Shown: piece by piece, positions 19,113-28,431 of the stretch | How positions within the stretch are numbered: the first letter of the stretch is position 1 | Layout: each line of letters opens with the position of its first letter | Assembly: GCA_025356395.1 (NCBI GenBank) | Contig: JANXTA010000005.1 | Coordinates: 1 to 64,000 of the forward strand | Direction: 5' to 3' | Length of the DNA stretch: 64,000 nucleotides | From: Betaproteobacteria bacterium | GTDB lineage: Bacteria > Pseudomonadota > Gammaproteobacteria > Burkholderiales > Burkholderiaceae_D | Notes under the pieces: model-generated | What the model was told of the DNA's origin: nothing | The model's input: only the letters and a program-made list of their open reading frames with translations | Database searches by the model: none | Program-made: the position numbers and the translations under genes

Positions 19113-20528
19113 TCAGAGCGAGTAGTACATGTCGAACTCGACCGGGTGCGTCGTCATGCGGAAGCGCGTGACCTCTTCCTGCTTGAGATCGATATACGCG
19201 TCGATCATGCCGTCGGTGAACACGCCGCCCTTGGTCAGGAACGCACGATCCTTGTCCAGGTGCTCGAGCGCCTGGTCGAGGCTGGAGCAAACGGTCGGGA
19301 TCTTCGCGTCCTCTTCCGGCGGCAGGTCGTAGAGGTTCTTGTCGGACGACTCGCCCGGATGGATCTTGTTCTCGACGCCGTCGAGGCCGGCCATCAGCAG
19401 CGCAGCGAATGCGAGGTAGGGATTCGACGACGGATCCGGGAAGCGCACTTCGATGCGACGGGCCTTCGGGCTCTGCACGTAGGGAATGCGGATCGAGGCG
19501 GAGCGATTGCGGGCCGAGTAGGCCAGCTTGACCGGTGCCTCGAAGCCCGGCACCAGACGCTTGTACGAATTGGTGCCAGGGTTGGTGATCGCGTTGAGCG
19601 CGCGGGCGTGCTTGATGATGCCGCCGATGTAGTAAAGCGCGAACTCGGAGAGGCCTGCATAGCCATCGCCCGCGAACAGGTTGGTGCCGCCCTTCCAGAC
19701 CGACATGTGCACGTGCATGCCCGAGCCGTTGTCGCCGACGATGGGCTTCGGCATGAATGTGGCCGTCTTGCCGTACGAGTGTGCGACGTTGTGGATCACG
19801 TACTTCATCTTCTGGATCCAGTCGGCCCGCTCGACCAGGCTCGAGAACTTGGTGCCGATCTCGCACTGGCCCGCACCCGCGACTTCGTGGTGGTGGACCT
19901 CGACCGGCACGCCGATCGCCTCAAGGATCAGGCACATCTCCGAGCGCATGTCCTGCAGCGAGTCGACCGGCGGGACCGGGAAGTAGCCGCCCTTGACGGC
20001 CGGACGATGGCCCAGGTTGCCGCCCTCGATCTTGAGACCGGTGGACCAGGAAGCTTCTTCCGAGTCGATCTTGACGAAGCAGCCCGACATGTCCACGCCC
20101 CAGCGGACCTGGTCGAAGATGAAGAATTCGGGTTCCGGACCGAAGTACGCGACGTCGCCGATACCCGACGACTTCAGGTACGCCTCGGCCCGCTTGGCCA
20201 GCGAGCGCGGATCGCGCTCGTAGCCCTTGCCGTCCGACGGCTCGATCACATCGCAACTGATGCAGACGGTGGTCTCTTCACGGAACGGATCGATGAAGGC
20301 GCTGTTCGGATCCGGGTATAGCAGCATGTCCGACGCTTCGATGCCCTTCCAGCCGGCGACCGACGAGCCGTCGAAGGCGTGACCGTCGTCGAACTTCTCC
20401 TGCCCGAAATGCGAGATGGGCACGGTGACGTGTTGCTCCTTTCCCTTGGTGTCGGTGAAGCGGAAGTCGACGAACTTCGCCTCGTTGTCCTTGACCATCT
20501 TCAACACGTCTGCAGCGGTCATGCTCAT
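19113..20528 (-). CDS. glnA: glutamine synthetase, type I
   Basis: 471 residues. Makes glutamine from glutamate, ammonia and ATP as a dodecamer. Signatures: [17 protein letters not shown], metal-site [14 protein letters not shown], the ATP loop [36 protein letters not shown], and the adenylylation site Tyr400 in [10 protein letters not shown], so activity should be controlled by GlnE. The start MSMTAADVL at 20528 has an AGGAGAG site. Transcription is probably NtrC/sigma-54 dependent (promoter 20634-20650). Confidence 0.98.
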   Translation of the reverse strand: MSMTAADVLKMVKDNEAKFVDFRFTDTKGKEQHVTVPISHFGQEKFDDGHAFDGSSVAGWKGIEASDMLLYPDPNSAFIDPFREETTVCISCDVIEPSDGKGYERDPRSLAKRAEAYLKSSGIGDVAYFGPEPEFFIFDQVRWGVDMSGCFVKIDSEEASWSTGLKIEGGNLGHRPAVKGGYFPVPPVDSLQDMRSEMCLILEAIGVPVEVHHHEVAGAGQCEIGTKFSSLVERADWIQKMKYVIHNVAHSYGKTATFMPKPIVGDNGSGMHVHMSVWKGGTNLFAGDGYAGLSEFALYYIGGIIKHARALNAITNPGTNSYKRLVPGFEAPVKLAYSARNRSASIRIPYVQSPKARRIEVRFPDPSSNPYLAFAALLMAGLDGVENKIHPGESSDKNLYDLPPEEDAKIPTVCSSLDQALEHLDKDRAFLTKGGVFTDGMIDAYIDLKQEEVTRFRMTTHPVEFDMYYSL

Positions 20529-20633
20529 CGACAACTCTCCTGAAATCGGTTTTTTGGGAAACGGGGAGGAAACGGAGGACGGTCCGCGAGCGGGCTGGTA
20601 GATCCACAGGGGCATCGCGGCCGCCCGAAAATA

Positions 20634-20650
20634 TAGCACCTTCCATGCCA
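20634..20650 (-). promoter_or_regulatory. sigma-54 promoter of glnA
   Basis: On the minus strand TGGCATGGAAGGTGCTA matches the -24/-12 consensus TGGCAC-N5-TTGCW with both invariant GG and GC in register. Predicted start is near 20624, giving a ~95-base leader before the glnA ATG. Confidence 0.8.
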
Positions 20651-20722
20651 CGCCTCAGACGACGTCCGATCCCGCGCGAAGCCCGGCAAAGGCGCAAATC
20701 GATGCGTCACGGCGGACGACAA

Positions 20723-20739
20723 TTCACCATAGTAGTGCG
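20723..20739 (-). promoter_or_regulatory. NtrC-binding site upstream of glnA
   Basis: On the minus strand CGCACTACTATGGTGAA fits the dyad TGCACCA-N3-TGGTGCA at 11 of 14 arm positions. It is centred ~107 bases upstream of the predicted sigma-54 start, the spacing of a classical NtrC enhancer. Only one good site is visible. Confidence 0.7.
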
Positions 20740-20806
20740 CGTGCACACAGGCGCGCATCGTATCGATGCACTGCCGGCTGCGTGACCCCGATCCCGCGTT
20801 CTTGCG

Positions 20807-22042
20807 CTAGCGATTCGCCGAGGGCAAGAAAAGACCCTGCAGGTCGTTGAGGAACAGCAGTCCCCGGGCGGTCGGTCGTACCTGGAACGCATCGCGCTCG
20901 ATCAGTCCGCGCGATTCGGCGACGGCCAGCGGCGCTTCGATCGCCGCCAGCGACAGCCCGGTTCGCTCCTCGAAGCGCCGCAGGGGGACGCCTTCGACCA
21001 GCCGCATCGCGTTGAGCATGAACTCGAAGGGCAAGGCCTCGTCGTCGACCGGCTCCTCGTCGTAGGCCGCCATCGCGTTCGCGAAACGATCTAGGTAGAG
21101 GTCGGGATTGCGGATGCGCGTCTGCCGGACGATGCGGTCGGGGAACGACAGCTTGCCGTGCGCGCCGGCCCCGATGCCGAGGTAATCGCCGAAGTTCCAG
21201 TAGTTGAGGTTGTGCCGCGACTCGCGCCCGGGCATCGCGTAGGCCGAGACTTCGTAACGGCGCCAGCCACCGATCGTGACTTCATGCGCGATCGCCGCGT
21301 CGATCGCATCGGCCATGTCCTCGTCGGGCAGCCGCGGCGGGTACTTCGCGAACAGCGTGTTCGGCTCGAGCGTGAGTTGATAGAGCGACAGATGCGAAGG
21401 CGCGAACGCGCGCGCCTGGGCGACGTCGCGCGCGGCATCCGACGCGTCCTGTCCGGGCAGTCCATACATCAGGTCGAGATTGATGTTGTCGAAATGCGCG
21501 AGTGCGATCTCCACCGCGCGACGCGCCTCGGCGCCGTCGTGGATGCGACCGAGGGCCTTGAGGAAACGATCGTCGAAGCTCTGGATGCCGAGCGAAAGCC
21601 GGTTGATGCCGAGCGCGCGATAGTCCGCGAAGCGCCCGGCCTCGACGGTGCCCGGGTTGGCTTCCAGCGTGATCTCAGCGTCGGCCTCGAGCACGACGCG
21701 CGCGCGGACCTCGGAGAGCAGCCGGTCGATCGCTTTCGGCGCGATCAGGCTGGGGGTGCCGCCGCCGATGAAGATCGCATGCACACGCCTGCCCCAGACC
21801 TGCGGCACGACGCGATCGAGGTCCGCGACCAACGCGTCGACGTAGCGCTCTTCGGGGATCGCCGCGACGCCGCCGGGTTGCTCGTGCGAATTGAAGTCGC
21901 AGTAAGGACACTTCTTCACGCACCACGGAAAGTGGATGTAAAGCGCCAGCGGTGGCAACGCCGCGAGCCGGAAGCGTTGCGTCGGGCCGCGCGGCCGACT
22001 TGCGACGCGGATGGAAGCGCCAACCGGAATGATCGGGATCAT
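20807..22042 (-). CDS. hemW: radical SAM haem chaperone HemW
   Basis: 411 residues. Radical SAM cluster motif with Cys41, Cys45 and Cys48 in WCVKKCPYCDFNSHE, then GGGTPSLI, SLGIQSFDD and NLDLMYGLPGQ, and the HemW C-terminal winged domain. HemW-type proteins bind haem and deliver it to respiratory enzymes; older annotation calls them oxygen-independent coproporphyrinogen oxidase. The extra Cys of true HemN is absent. The ATG overlaps the rdgB stop (ATGA), so the two are translationally coupled. Confidence 0.94.
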   Translation of the reverse strand: MIPIIPVGASIRVASRPRGPTQRFRLAALPPLALYIHFPWCVKKCPYCDFNSHEQPGGVAAIPEERYVDALVADLDRVVPQVWGRRVHAIFIGGGTPSLIAPKAIDRLLSEVRARVVLEADAEITLEANPGTVEAGRFADYRALGINRLSLGIQSFDDRFLKALGRIHDGAEARRAVEIALAHFDNINLDLMYGLPGQDASDAARDVAQARAFAPSHLSLYQLTLEPNTLFAKYPPRLPDEDMADAIDAAIAHEVTIGGWRRYEVSAYAMPGRESRHNLNYWNFGDYLGIGAGAHGKLSFPDRIVRQTRIRNPDLYLDRFANAMAAYDEEPVDDEALPFEFMLNAMRLVEGVPLRRFEERTGLSLAAIEAPLAVAESRGLIERDAFQVRPTARGLLFLNDLQGLFLPSANR

Positions 22043-22659
22043 CGCGGGACGAAGCCGCGAAGCTTCAGCGCCTCGGCGAGTTGACGCATCGCGATCGCCC
22101 GGTGGCTGATGCGGTTCTTGCGCGCGGGATCGAGTTCGGCGGCGGTCAGGCCCAGGTCGGGCAACCAGAAGTGCGGGTCGTAGCCGAAGCCTTTCTCGCC
22201 GCGTGGCGTAGCGACGATCGCGCCTTTCCAGCGCCCGACGGTGACGATGGGCTCGGGGTCGTCGGGATGGCGCAGGAAGGCGAGGACGCTGACGAACCAC
22301 GCGTCGCTTCGCTCGATGCCGTCGAGGGCCTCGATCAACTTCGCGTTGTTGCGGTGGTCCTGCTCGGCGCGACCTCCGGTCGACGACCCTTCCGCAAAGC
22401 GCGCCGATCGCACACCGGGCAGTCCACCCAGCGCATCGACGCAGAGACCGGAGTCGTCGGCCAGCGCGGGGAGGCCCGATGCGGCACTCGCGTGACGTGC
22501 CTTCGCGAGCGCGTTCTCGATAAAGGTGACATGCGGCTCCTCGGCGTCGTCGATGCCGAGCGTGCCCTGCCCGACCGCGTCGAGGCCGAGCGGCGCGAGC
22601 AGCGCGGCGAACTCACGGAGCTTGCCGGGATTGCCGGAGGCGATGACGAGATGGGACAT
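22039..22659 (-). CDS. rdgB: RdgB/HAM1 inosine/xanthosine triphosphate pyrophosphatase
   Basis: 206 residues. The family start IASGNPGKLREF, the catalytic DDSGLCVDALGG, GVRSARFA, and the C-terminal KGFGYDPHFWLPD and SHRAIAM are present. The enzyme hydrolyses dITP, ITP and XTP to prevent misincorporation. First gene of the rdgB-hemW pair. Confidence 0.96.
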   Translation of the reverse strand: MSHLVIASGNPGKLREFAALLAPLGLDAVGQGTLGIDDAEEPHVTFIENALAKARHASAASGLPALADDSGLCVDALGGLPGVRSARFAEGSSTGGRAEQDHRNNAKLIEALDGIERSDAWFVSVLAFLRHPDDPEPIVTVGRWKGAIVATPRGEKGFGYDPHFWLPDLGLTAAELDPARKNRISHRAIAMRQLAEALKLRGFVPR

Positions 22660-22761
22660 ATAGGACTCTGCGAACAGGACCGCGATTATCGCCCGACCCC
22701 GACGATCTCCCTTATCCTTCGGCGCGTTGCCACTCAGCCCGAACTCTCACGAGAATCCTCG

Positions 22762-23436
22762 ATGATCATCGTCCATCACCTCAACAATTCTCGATCGCAG
22801 CGCGTGTTGTGGCTGCTCGAAGAGCTCGGCATCGCGTACGAGGTCAAGCGTTACCAGCGCGATGCGAAGACGATGCTCGCGCCGCCCGAATTGCGTAAGG
22901 TGCATCCGCTCGGCAAGTCGCCGGTCATCACCGACGGCGACATCACCGTGGCCGAGTCGGGCGCGATCGTCGAGTACCTGCTCGACGCCTACGACACGGC
23001 CGGACGCTTCCGTCCGCCGGCCGGGACCGAGGCCCGCCGACGCTTCACCTATTGGCTGCACTACGCGGAAGGCTCGGCAATGCCGCCACTGCTGCTCAGC
23101 CTGATCTTCGGCCGACTGTCAAAGAGCCCGATGCCCTTCTTCGTGAAGCCAATCGTGAAGGGCGTTGCACAGAAGGCGCGCGAGGGCTTCATCGAACCGC
23201 AGTTACGAAACCACCTCGCGTACATGGAAGGCGAGATGGCCGGACGTTCATGGTTCGCGGGCGACGCCTTCAGCGGCGCGGACATCCAGATGAGCTTTCC
23301 GCTCGAGGCCTTCGCGGCCCGTGGCGGGCTCGATGCGAGCAAGCCGCACCTGTGGGCCTGGCTGCAACGCATCCACGCGCGATCCGCGTATACGAAGGCC
23401 CTCGGGGTCGGCGGGCCGTACGAGCTGATGCGCTGA
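22762..23436 (+). CDS. glutathione S-transferase family protein
   Basis: 224 residues: a thioredoxin-fold N-terminal domain (HHLNNSRSQRVLWLLEELGI; LGKSPVITDGDITVAESGAIVEYLL with the glutathione-binding ES) and an all-helical C-terminal domain. The catalytic residue would be the Ser/Asn in NNSRSQR. Substrate unknown. It is divergent from rdgB and its stop abuts the plsY stop. Confidence 0.9.
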   Translation: MIIVHHLNNSRSQRVLWLLEELGIAYEVKRYQRDAKTMLAPPELRKVHPLGKSPVITDGDITVAESGAIVEYLLDAYDTAGRFRPPAGTEARRRFTYWLHYAEGSAMPPLLLSLIFGRLSKSPMPFFVKPIVKGVAQKAREGFIEPQLRNHLAYMEGEMAGRSWFAGDAFSGADIQMSFPLEAFAARGGLDASKPHLWAWLQRIHARSAYTKALGVGGPYELMR

Positions 23437-24069
23437 TCAGTTCGTCCGCAGGCCCTTCTTCTTCGCACCGACCCGCGGCTCCTTGCCGGCGATCAGGTTC
23501 GCGATGTTCTTGCGATGCCGGTAGAAGATCAGCGCGCTCATGACCACGATGGCGGCTGCGAACGCGTCGAAGCCGACCAACAGCGCGTAGTAGAACGGCG
23601 CGAACAGCGCGGCGACCAGCGCTGCAAGGGACGAGTAGCGCAGGAAGAAGACGATGACGCACCAGGTCATCACCGTCGCTACACCGAGCCACCACTCCAG
23701 CGCGAACAGGATGCCGATCGCGGTGGCGACCCCCTTGCCCCCCTTGAACCCGAAGAACAGCGGATAGAGGTGGCCGAGGAACACGGCCAGCGCGACCGCA
23801 GCCACGCCGGTGTCGTCGATGCCAAAGCGAAAACCGAGGTTCGCAGCGAGCCACACCGCGAGCCAGCCCTTGAGCGCGTCGAGCAACAGCGTGGCCGCCG
23901 CAGCGCCCCTGTTGCCGCTGCGCAGGACGTTGGTCGCTCCCGGGTTCTTCGAGCCGAAGCTGCGCGGGTCGGCCAGACCAGCTACGCGGCTGACCACGAT
24001 CGCGAACGAGATCGAGCCGAGCAGGTAGGCGAGCACCACCGCGACCACCGTCGCCATCGTTGCGTTCAT
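23437..24069 (-). CDS. plsY: glycerol-3-phosphate acyltransferase PlsY
   Basis: 210 residues, five membrane helices. Transfers an acyl group from acyl-phosphate to glycerol-3-phosphate in phospholipid synthesis. The three PlsY motifs are visible: [23 protein letters not shown] and [18 protein letters not shown]. The start MNATMATVV at 24069 is the family-typical one. The C-terminus is basic ([12 protein letters not shown]). It follows ybaK by 7 bases. Confidence 0.96.
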   Translation of the reverse strand: MNATMATVVAVVLAYLLGSISFAIVVSRVAGLADPRSFGSKNPGATNVLRSGNRGAAAATLLLDALKGWLAVWLAANLGFRFGIDDTGVAAVALAVFLGHLYPLFFGFKGGKGVATAIGILFALEWWLGVATVMTWCVIVFFLRYSSLAALVAALFAPFYYALLVGFDAFAAAIVVMSALIFYRHRKNIANLIAGKEPRVGAKKKGLRTN

Positions 24070-24076
24070 GTCTTCT

Positions 24077-24574
24077 TCATTCCGTTTCGGCCAGCGCGCA
24101 ATGCACCGGCACCGCTGCGAGTCGATCGACCAGCACCTGCGGCGCGATGCCGACCAGGTAGCCACGCCTGCCTCCGTTGATGAAGATCGTCGGCAACGCG
24201 AGGATGCCCTCCTCCACGTAGGTCCGCATCGCTTTCTTCACGCCGAACGGCGACGTGCCGCCGACCTGATAGCCGCTGTGCCGCTGCGCGACCTCGGGTT
24301 TGCAGGGCGCTATGCGCTTGACGCCGATCTCGCGCGCCAGCGCCTTCGTCGACACCTTGCAGTCGCCGTACATCAGCACGATCAACGGCTTCGCCGCATC
24401 GTCCTCCATCACCAGTGTCTTGATCACCGCATGCTCTTCGACGCCCAGTGCGCGCGCCGACACGCTCGTGCCGCCGTGCTCTTCGTAGTCGTAGGGATGT
24501 TCGGTGAACGGGACGTGGCGATCTCGCAACCAGCGCGTCGCCGGCGTTTCGGACACATGCACGCTCTTCGACAT
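24077..24574 (-). CDS. ybaK: YbaK/EbsC-type aminoacyl-tRNA deacylase
   Basis: 165 residues. Family motifs: [20 protein letters not shown], the catalytic-loop [24 protein letters not shown] and the GG(T)[15 protein letters not shown] signature. YbaK hydrolyses Cys-tRNA(Pro) made in error by prolyl-tRNA synthetase. The ATG at 24574 follows a perfect TATAAT by seven bases with no Shine-Dalgarno site, suggesting a leaderless message. Confidence 0.9.
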   Translation of the reverse strand: MSKSVHVSETPATRWLRDRHVPFTEHPYDYEEHGGTSVSARALGVEEHAVIKTLVMEDDAAKPLIVLMYGDCKVSTKALAREIGVKRIAPCKPEVAQRHSGYQVGGTSPFGVKKAMRTYVEEGILALPTIFINGGRRGYLVGIAPQVLVDRLAAVPVHCALAETE

Positions 24575-24581
24575 GCACGAC

Positions 24582-24587
24582 ATTATA
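24582..24587 (-). promoter_or_regulatory. consensus -10 giving a leaderless ybaK mRNA
   Basis: A perfect TATAAT on the minus strand ends seven bases before the ybaK ATG, placing the transcription start at the ATG. No good -35 is visible at the usual spacing. Confidence 0.55.
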
Positions 24588-24627
24588 TTGGCTCGCGCTG
24601 CACGACCTGCCACCGAAAGATCGACTC

Positions 24628-25201
24628 GTGACTCTTCGCATCGCTTCCCACCTCCTCCTGCTGGCCCTCGCGGGTCCGACCCTTGCCATGGAACGTGCCA
24701 TCGAAAAGGAAGTGCTGGTCGACGCGACCGTCGACCAGGTCTGGGAGGCGTGGACCACACGGGCCGGCATCTTGGGTTTTTTCGCACCCGACGCCGAGAT
24801 CGATGCCCGCGTCGACGGCGCGTTCCACATCTTCATGAATCCTTACGGCGAGCCGGGCATGAAGGGCGCGGACACGATGCGTTATCTCGCGATCCAGCCG
24901 AAGACCATGCTGAGCTTTGACTAGAACGCGCCACCATCGCTGCCGGCCACGCGCCAGCAACGCACCCTCGTCCCTGCGGTTCGAACCCCGCGGCATCAAA
25001 ACCCGCGTAACGCTGTTCCATGCCGGATGGGGGAGCCTGGACGGCGCGGACGGCAAGGAGTGGGAGGCGACGTTCCAGTATTTCGACAAGGCCTGGACCT
25101 CGGTCCTCGAGAACCTGCAGAAGCGCTACGCACCGGGCGGCAAACCGATGGACTGGACCGAATGGACCGACCGCATGAAGAAGGCGAGTACGACCAGGTG
25201 A
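24628..25201 (+). pseudogene. broken exported SRPBCC/AHSA1-domain protein
   Basis: A signal peptide (MTLRIASHLLLLALAGPTLAM) leads into a START-like ligand-binding domain (EKEVLVDATVDQVWEAWTT, ...GILGFFAPDAEIDARVDGAFHIFM). At residue 99 the expected Trp of SFDWNAPP is a TAG (24922-24924). About 50 bases later the frame also shifts, near 24970-24980. From there RFEPRG...TRVTLFHAGWG...EWEATFQYFDKAWTSVLENL continues the family C-terminus in another frame up to 25201. Two independent lesions make this a pseudogene unless the consensus is wrong. It is divergent from ybaK and 7 bases before an epimerase gene. Confidence 0.85.
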
Positions 25202-25208
25202 GCACACG

Positions 25209-26165
25209 ATGAAGATCCTGGTCACCGGCAGCGCCGGCCATCTCGGCGAGGCGTTGATGCGCACGCTGCGCGCCGGCGTGCACGACGTCGTGGGCATCGA
25301 CGTGTTGCCATCGCCCTACACCGATGTCGTCGGCTCGATCGTCGACCGGCGATTCGTTGCGAGCGCGATGCGCGGCGTCGATGCGGTGCTGCACGCGGCG
25401 ACGCTGCACAAGCCGCATGTCGAGACCCATCCGCGTCAGGCCTTTGTCGACGTCAACATCACCGGCACGCTCAACCTGCTCGAGGAAGCGGTCGCGGGAC
25501 AGGTCGGCGCGTTCGTGTTCACGAGCACGACCAGCGCGTTCGGCGACGCACTCGCGCCGACACCTGACGGGCCGGCGACCTGGATCACGGAAGACATCGT
25601 CCCGATCCCGAAGAACATCTACGGACTCACGAAGGTCGCGGCCGAGAACCTCTGCGAGCTGATGCATCGGCTACACGGGCTGCCGAGCATCGTGCTGCGC
25701 GCGTCGCGCTTCTTTCCCGAGGACGACGACCTGCCCGAACGCCGCGATGCGCATGCCGACGCCAACCTCAAGCTGAACGAACTGCTGTATTGCCGTGCGG
25801 ACGTCCAGGACGTCGTCGACGCCCACCTGCTCGCGATCGCGAAGGCGCCCACCATCGGCTTCGACCGCTACATCGTCAGCGCGACATCGCCGTTCACGAA
25901 GGACGATCTCCTGGCGCTGCGCACGGCACCTGCATCGGTCGTGAAACGACTGGTACTGGGCTACGTCACACAGTTCGAGCGGCGCGGCTGGTCGATGCTC
26001 GAAACCGTCGATCGGGTCTACGTCAACGAGAAGGCGCGCCGCGAACTCGGCTGGCAACCGCACCACGATTTCATGTCAGCGATAGACGGGCTGTCGCGCG
26101 ACGAGGACTTCCGCAGTCCCCTGACGCATGCGATCGGCGCCAAGGGCTATCACCGGACGGCTTGA
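25209..26165 (+). CDS. NAD-dependent epimerase/dehydratase family protein
   Basis: 318 residues, extended SDR fold: the nucleotide-binding motif VTGSAGHLGEALM, VDAVLHAATLHKPH, the catalytic IYGLTKVAAENL (YxxxK) and a preceding Thr/Ser pair in FTSTTSAFGD. The C-terminal part fits sugar-nucleotide epimerases, but no glycan genes are nearby and the substrate cannot be named. The upstream neighbour is a pseudogene. Confidence 0.88.
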   Translation: MKILVTGSAGHLGEALMRTLRAGVHDVVGIDVLPSPYTDVVGSIVDRRFVASAMRGVDAVLHAATLHKPHVETHPRQAFVDVNITGTLNLLEEAVAGQVGAFVFTSTTSAFGDALAPTPDGPATWITEDIVPIPKNIYGLTKVAAENLCELMHRLHGLPSIVLRASRFFPEDDDLPERRDAHADANLKLNELLYCRADVQDVVDAHLLAIAKAPTIGFDRYIVSATSPFTKDDLLALRTAPASVVKRLVLGYVTQFERRGWSMLETVDRVYVNEKARRELGWQPHHDFMSAIDGLSRDEDFRSPLTHAIGAKGYHRTA

Positions 26166-26166
26166 T

Positions 26167-26519
26167 TCAGGACTTCGATGTCGGTCCGCGCATCGACAGC
26201 AGCTTGGCCAGCGACACCTCTACAGCCGCCGAGTCGCGGGAGCCGAGCCGACCCGTCCTGCGCAGCACGAAGCGGTGGTCGAGCGTAAACAGTTTCATGC
26301 GCACGAAGGACGACGACGGCAGTCCCGCGGCGGCGAGATCGATCAGCGCGATATCGAAAGGCCACGCTGCGCCGCTCACGCTGGTGATCATCGCTATCAC
26401 GCTGTGGCTGACCGCACGATTGAACCCATCGGCACTCGACAGCACCAGGCCGGACGCCGCTTGGCCGCAGCGCGATCGGTGAACGGAAACGGAACGACGA
26501 CGACCTCGAAGCGCGCGAT
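26167..26519 (-). pseudogene. frameshifted MazF/PemK-type toxin
   Basis: The N-terminal part ARFEVVVVPFPFTDRAAAKRRPA is typical of MazF/PemK endoribonucleases and is read in the same frame as the upstream antitoxin. Close to 26446-26451 the frame is lost by one base. The rest, GLVLSSADGFNRAVSHSVIAMITS...FVRMKLFTLDHRFVLRRTGRL, continues in another frame to a stop at 26167. The codon where the toxin should start is ATC rather than ATG (26517-26519). So neither a clean start nor a continuous frame remains. Confidence 0.8.
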
Positions 26520-26753
26520 GCCGCCGCAGAGGTCGCGGTAGGCATCGTCGTCCGCGTTGGAAGCCCATTCGGTGAGCGTGGCCGCCACCGCGCCGTGATA
26601 GGCGAGATCGAGAGGCGTCGCACGAGCGAGCCGCACGGTCCCGTCGACGATGGCGTACTGCACGGTGTCTCCCTGTCGCACACCGCGGAACTCGCGAATC
26701 TCCGCCGGGATGGTGGCCTGGTATTTCGCCGTGACCTTGGACAGAGCCGTCAT
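26397..26753 (-). CDS. AbrB/MazE-type antitoxin, read through into toxin remnant
   Basis: The first ~75 residues form a SpoVT-AbrB DNA-binding antitoxin: MTALSKVTAKYQATIPAEIREFRGVRQGDTVQYAI, followed by an acidic toxin-binding tail (TEWASNADDDAYRDL). An intact homologue would stop here; instead a TGC occupies the likely stop position and the frame continues into the first residues of the MazF-like toxin before ending at 26397. The DNA-binding half looks functional. AAGGGG precedes the ATG, and a palindrome upstream (26760-26781) could be its operator. Confidence 0.75.
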   Translation of the reverse strand: MTALSKVTAKYQATIPAEIREFRGVRQGDTVQYAIVDGTVRLARATPLDLAYHGAVAATLTEWASNADDDAYRDLCGGIARFEVVVVPFPFTDRAAAKRRPAWCCRVPMGSIVRSATA

Positions 26754-26759
26754 GGATAC

Positions 26760-26781
26760 CCCTTACGTATTACCGCAAGGG
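26760..26781. promoter_or_regulatory. inverted repeat, candidate autoregulatory operator
   Basis: CCCTT...AAGGG arms flank a TACGTATTACCG core just upstream of the antitoxin ATG and overlapping its ribosome site. AbrB-type antitoxins usually bind such palindromes. Assignment is by position. Confidence 0.45.
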
Positions 26782-26812
26782 ACATTTCTTGGGCAGTCTA
26801 GCGTCAAGCCCC

Positions 26813-28333
26813 TCAAACAGGATGCTCGACGCCAGCGGCCGCCGCAGCGATCACCCGCGACACCGCCGAAGTGAGCTTGCGGGCATACGGCACGTGCAGG
26901 AACTCGTTCGGGCCATGTGCGTTGGAATGCGGGCCGAGCACACCGCAGACCATGAACTGCGCCTCTGGAAAGCCGGTCTCGAGCATGCTCATCAACGGGA
27001 TCGTCCCGCCCTGCCCGAGGAAGCCGCAGGGTGATCCGAAGGTCGCGTTCGACGCGTCGTCGAGCGCCTGCGCGAGCCACGGTTCGAGGTTGGGTGCGTT
27101 CCATCCGGTCGCGACGCCGCGGTCGGGCCGGAACGCGACCTTCGCCTGGTAGGGCGAGTCGGCCTCGAGCACGCTCTTCAGTTCGGCCAGCGCGGTCGGC
27201 CCGTCGACCAGCGGCGGCAGCCGCAGCGACAGCTTGAACGCGGTGCGCGGCCGCAGCACGTTGCCGGCGTCGGCCAGCGGCGGCAAGCCTTCGGCACCGG
27301 TGACCGACAGGGTCGGTTCCCACGTCCGGTTGAGCAATGCCTGGATCGGATCCTTGGTGGTCGGCTGCACGCTCTCGCCGTGATCGCCGCACGACCACGG
27401 GAAACGTTTCCACACCATGTCGCCGAGGATCTGGGCCGTCTTGCGAGCCTGCTCGATGCGTTCGGCCGGCACGTCGCAATGGAAACTTTCGGGGAGCAGG
27501 CGCCCGTTGTTCGAGTCCTCGATACGGTCGAACAACTGACGCATGATCCGGAACGACGAGGGCACGACACCGCTGGCGTCGCCCGAGTGCACGCCCTCGT
27601 CGAGCACCTGTACTTCGAGCACGCCGGTGACGTTGCCGCGTAGCGATGTCGTCAGCCACAACTGCTCGTAGTTGCCGCAGCCCGAGTCCAGGCACACCAC
27701 CAGCGAGACATCGCCGAGCCGGTCCTTCAAGGCATCGACGTAGGGAAGCAGGTCGAAGCTGCCCGACTCCTCGCAGGTCTCGATCAGCCCGACGCAGCGC
27801 GGGTGCGCGATGCCCTGGCGCTTGAGCCCCTGGATCGCGGTGATCGCGGCGTATACCGCGTAGCCGTCATCGGCACCGCCGCGACCATAGAGCTTGCCGT
27901 CCTCGTACTTCGGTATCCACGGCCCGAGGTCCGCACGCCAGCCGCTGAACTCCGGCTGCTTGTCGAGATGGCCATAGAGCAGCACGGTGCGCGCGGTCTT
28001 CTCCCGTTCGCGATCCGGCTCGTGCCGTGACCCGTCGGTCGCCGGGATCTCGAAGAACATCACGGGTGTGCGGCCGGCGAGGCGGACGATCTCGAGCTTG
28101 AGTCCCTCGACCTTCTGGGCTTCGACCCAGCGTGCGGCATCGGTGATGACGCGCTCGATGTGACCGTGCGCGGCCCAGTCCTCGTCGTAGGCCGGGCTCT
28201 TGGCCGGGATGGAGATGTATTCGGTGAGTCGGTCGACGATGACGTCGTCCCACTGCTGATCGACGAAGGACTGCAGCGCAGCCGCGTCGATGGACTTCGA
28301 GGGGATGGCGGTGCCGGGGATGCGGGCATTCAT
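26813..28333 (-). CDS. M20-family zinc peptidase
   Basis: 506 residues. Metal ligands and catalytic residues are all visible: YGHLDKQPE (His, catalytic Asp), GRGGADDGYA (bridging Asp), ETCEESGSFD (general base Glu plus ligand Glu), CLDSG and SNAHGPNEFLHV. The lid domain contains EGVHSGDASG. The sequence belongs with the carnosinase/CNDP-dipeptidase-like M20 peptidases, so it probably cleaves dipeptides or N-acyl amino acids. The ATG at 28333 has a GAAGGAG site. It is transcribed toward the toxin-antitoxin locus. Confidence 0.92.
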   Translation of the reverse strand: MNARIPGTAIPSKSIDAAALQSFVDQQWDDVIVDRLTEYISIPAKSPAYDEDWAAHGHIERVITDAARWVEAQKVEGLKLEIVRLAGRTPVMFFEIPATDGSRHEPDREREKTARTVLLYGHLDKQPEFSGWRADLGPWIPKYEDGKLYGRGGADDGYAVYAAITAIQGLKRQGIAHPRCVGLIETCEESGSFDLLPYVDALKDRLGDVSLVVCLDSGCGNYEQLWLTTSLRGNVTGVLEVQVLDEGVHSGDASGVVPSSFRIMRQLFDRIEDSNNGRLLPESFHCDVPAERIEQARKTAQILGDMVWKRFPWSCGDHGESVQPTTKDPIQALLNRTWEPTLSVTGAEGLPPLADAGNVLRPRTAFKLSLRLPPLVDGPTALAELKSVLEADSPYQAKVAFRPDRGVATGWNAPNLEPWLAQALDDASNATFGSPCGFLGQGGTIPLMSMLETGFPEAQFMVCGVLGPHSNAHGPNEFLHVPYARKLTSAVSRVIAAAAAGVEHPV

Positions 28334-28431
28334 GCGAGGCTCCTTCGAAAACGAGGAACGAACGTAGCGCATGCGCCGATCACGTGCAACCGCGCTGCGA
28401 TACTTCGCAACCAACATCTGGAAAAGATCGC

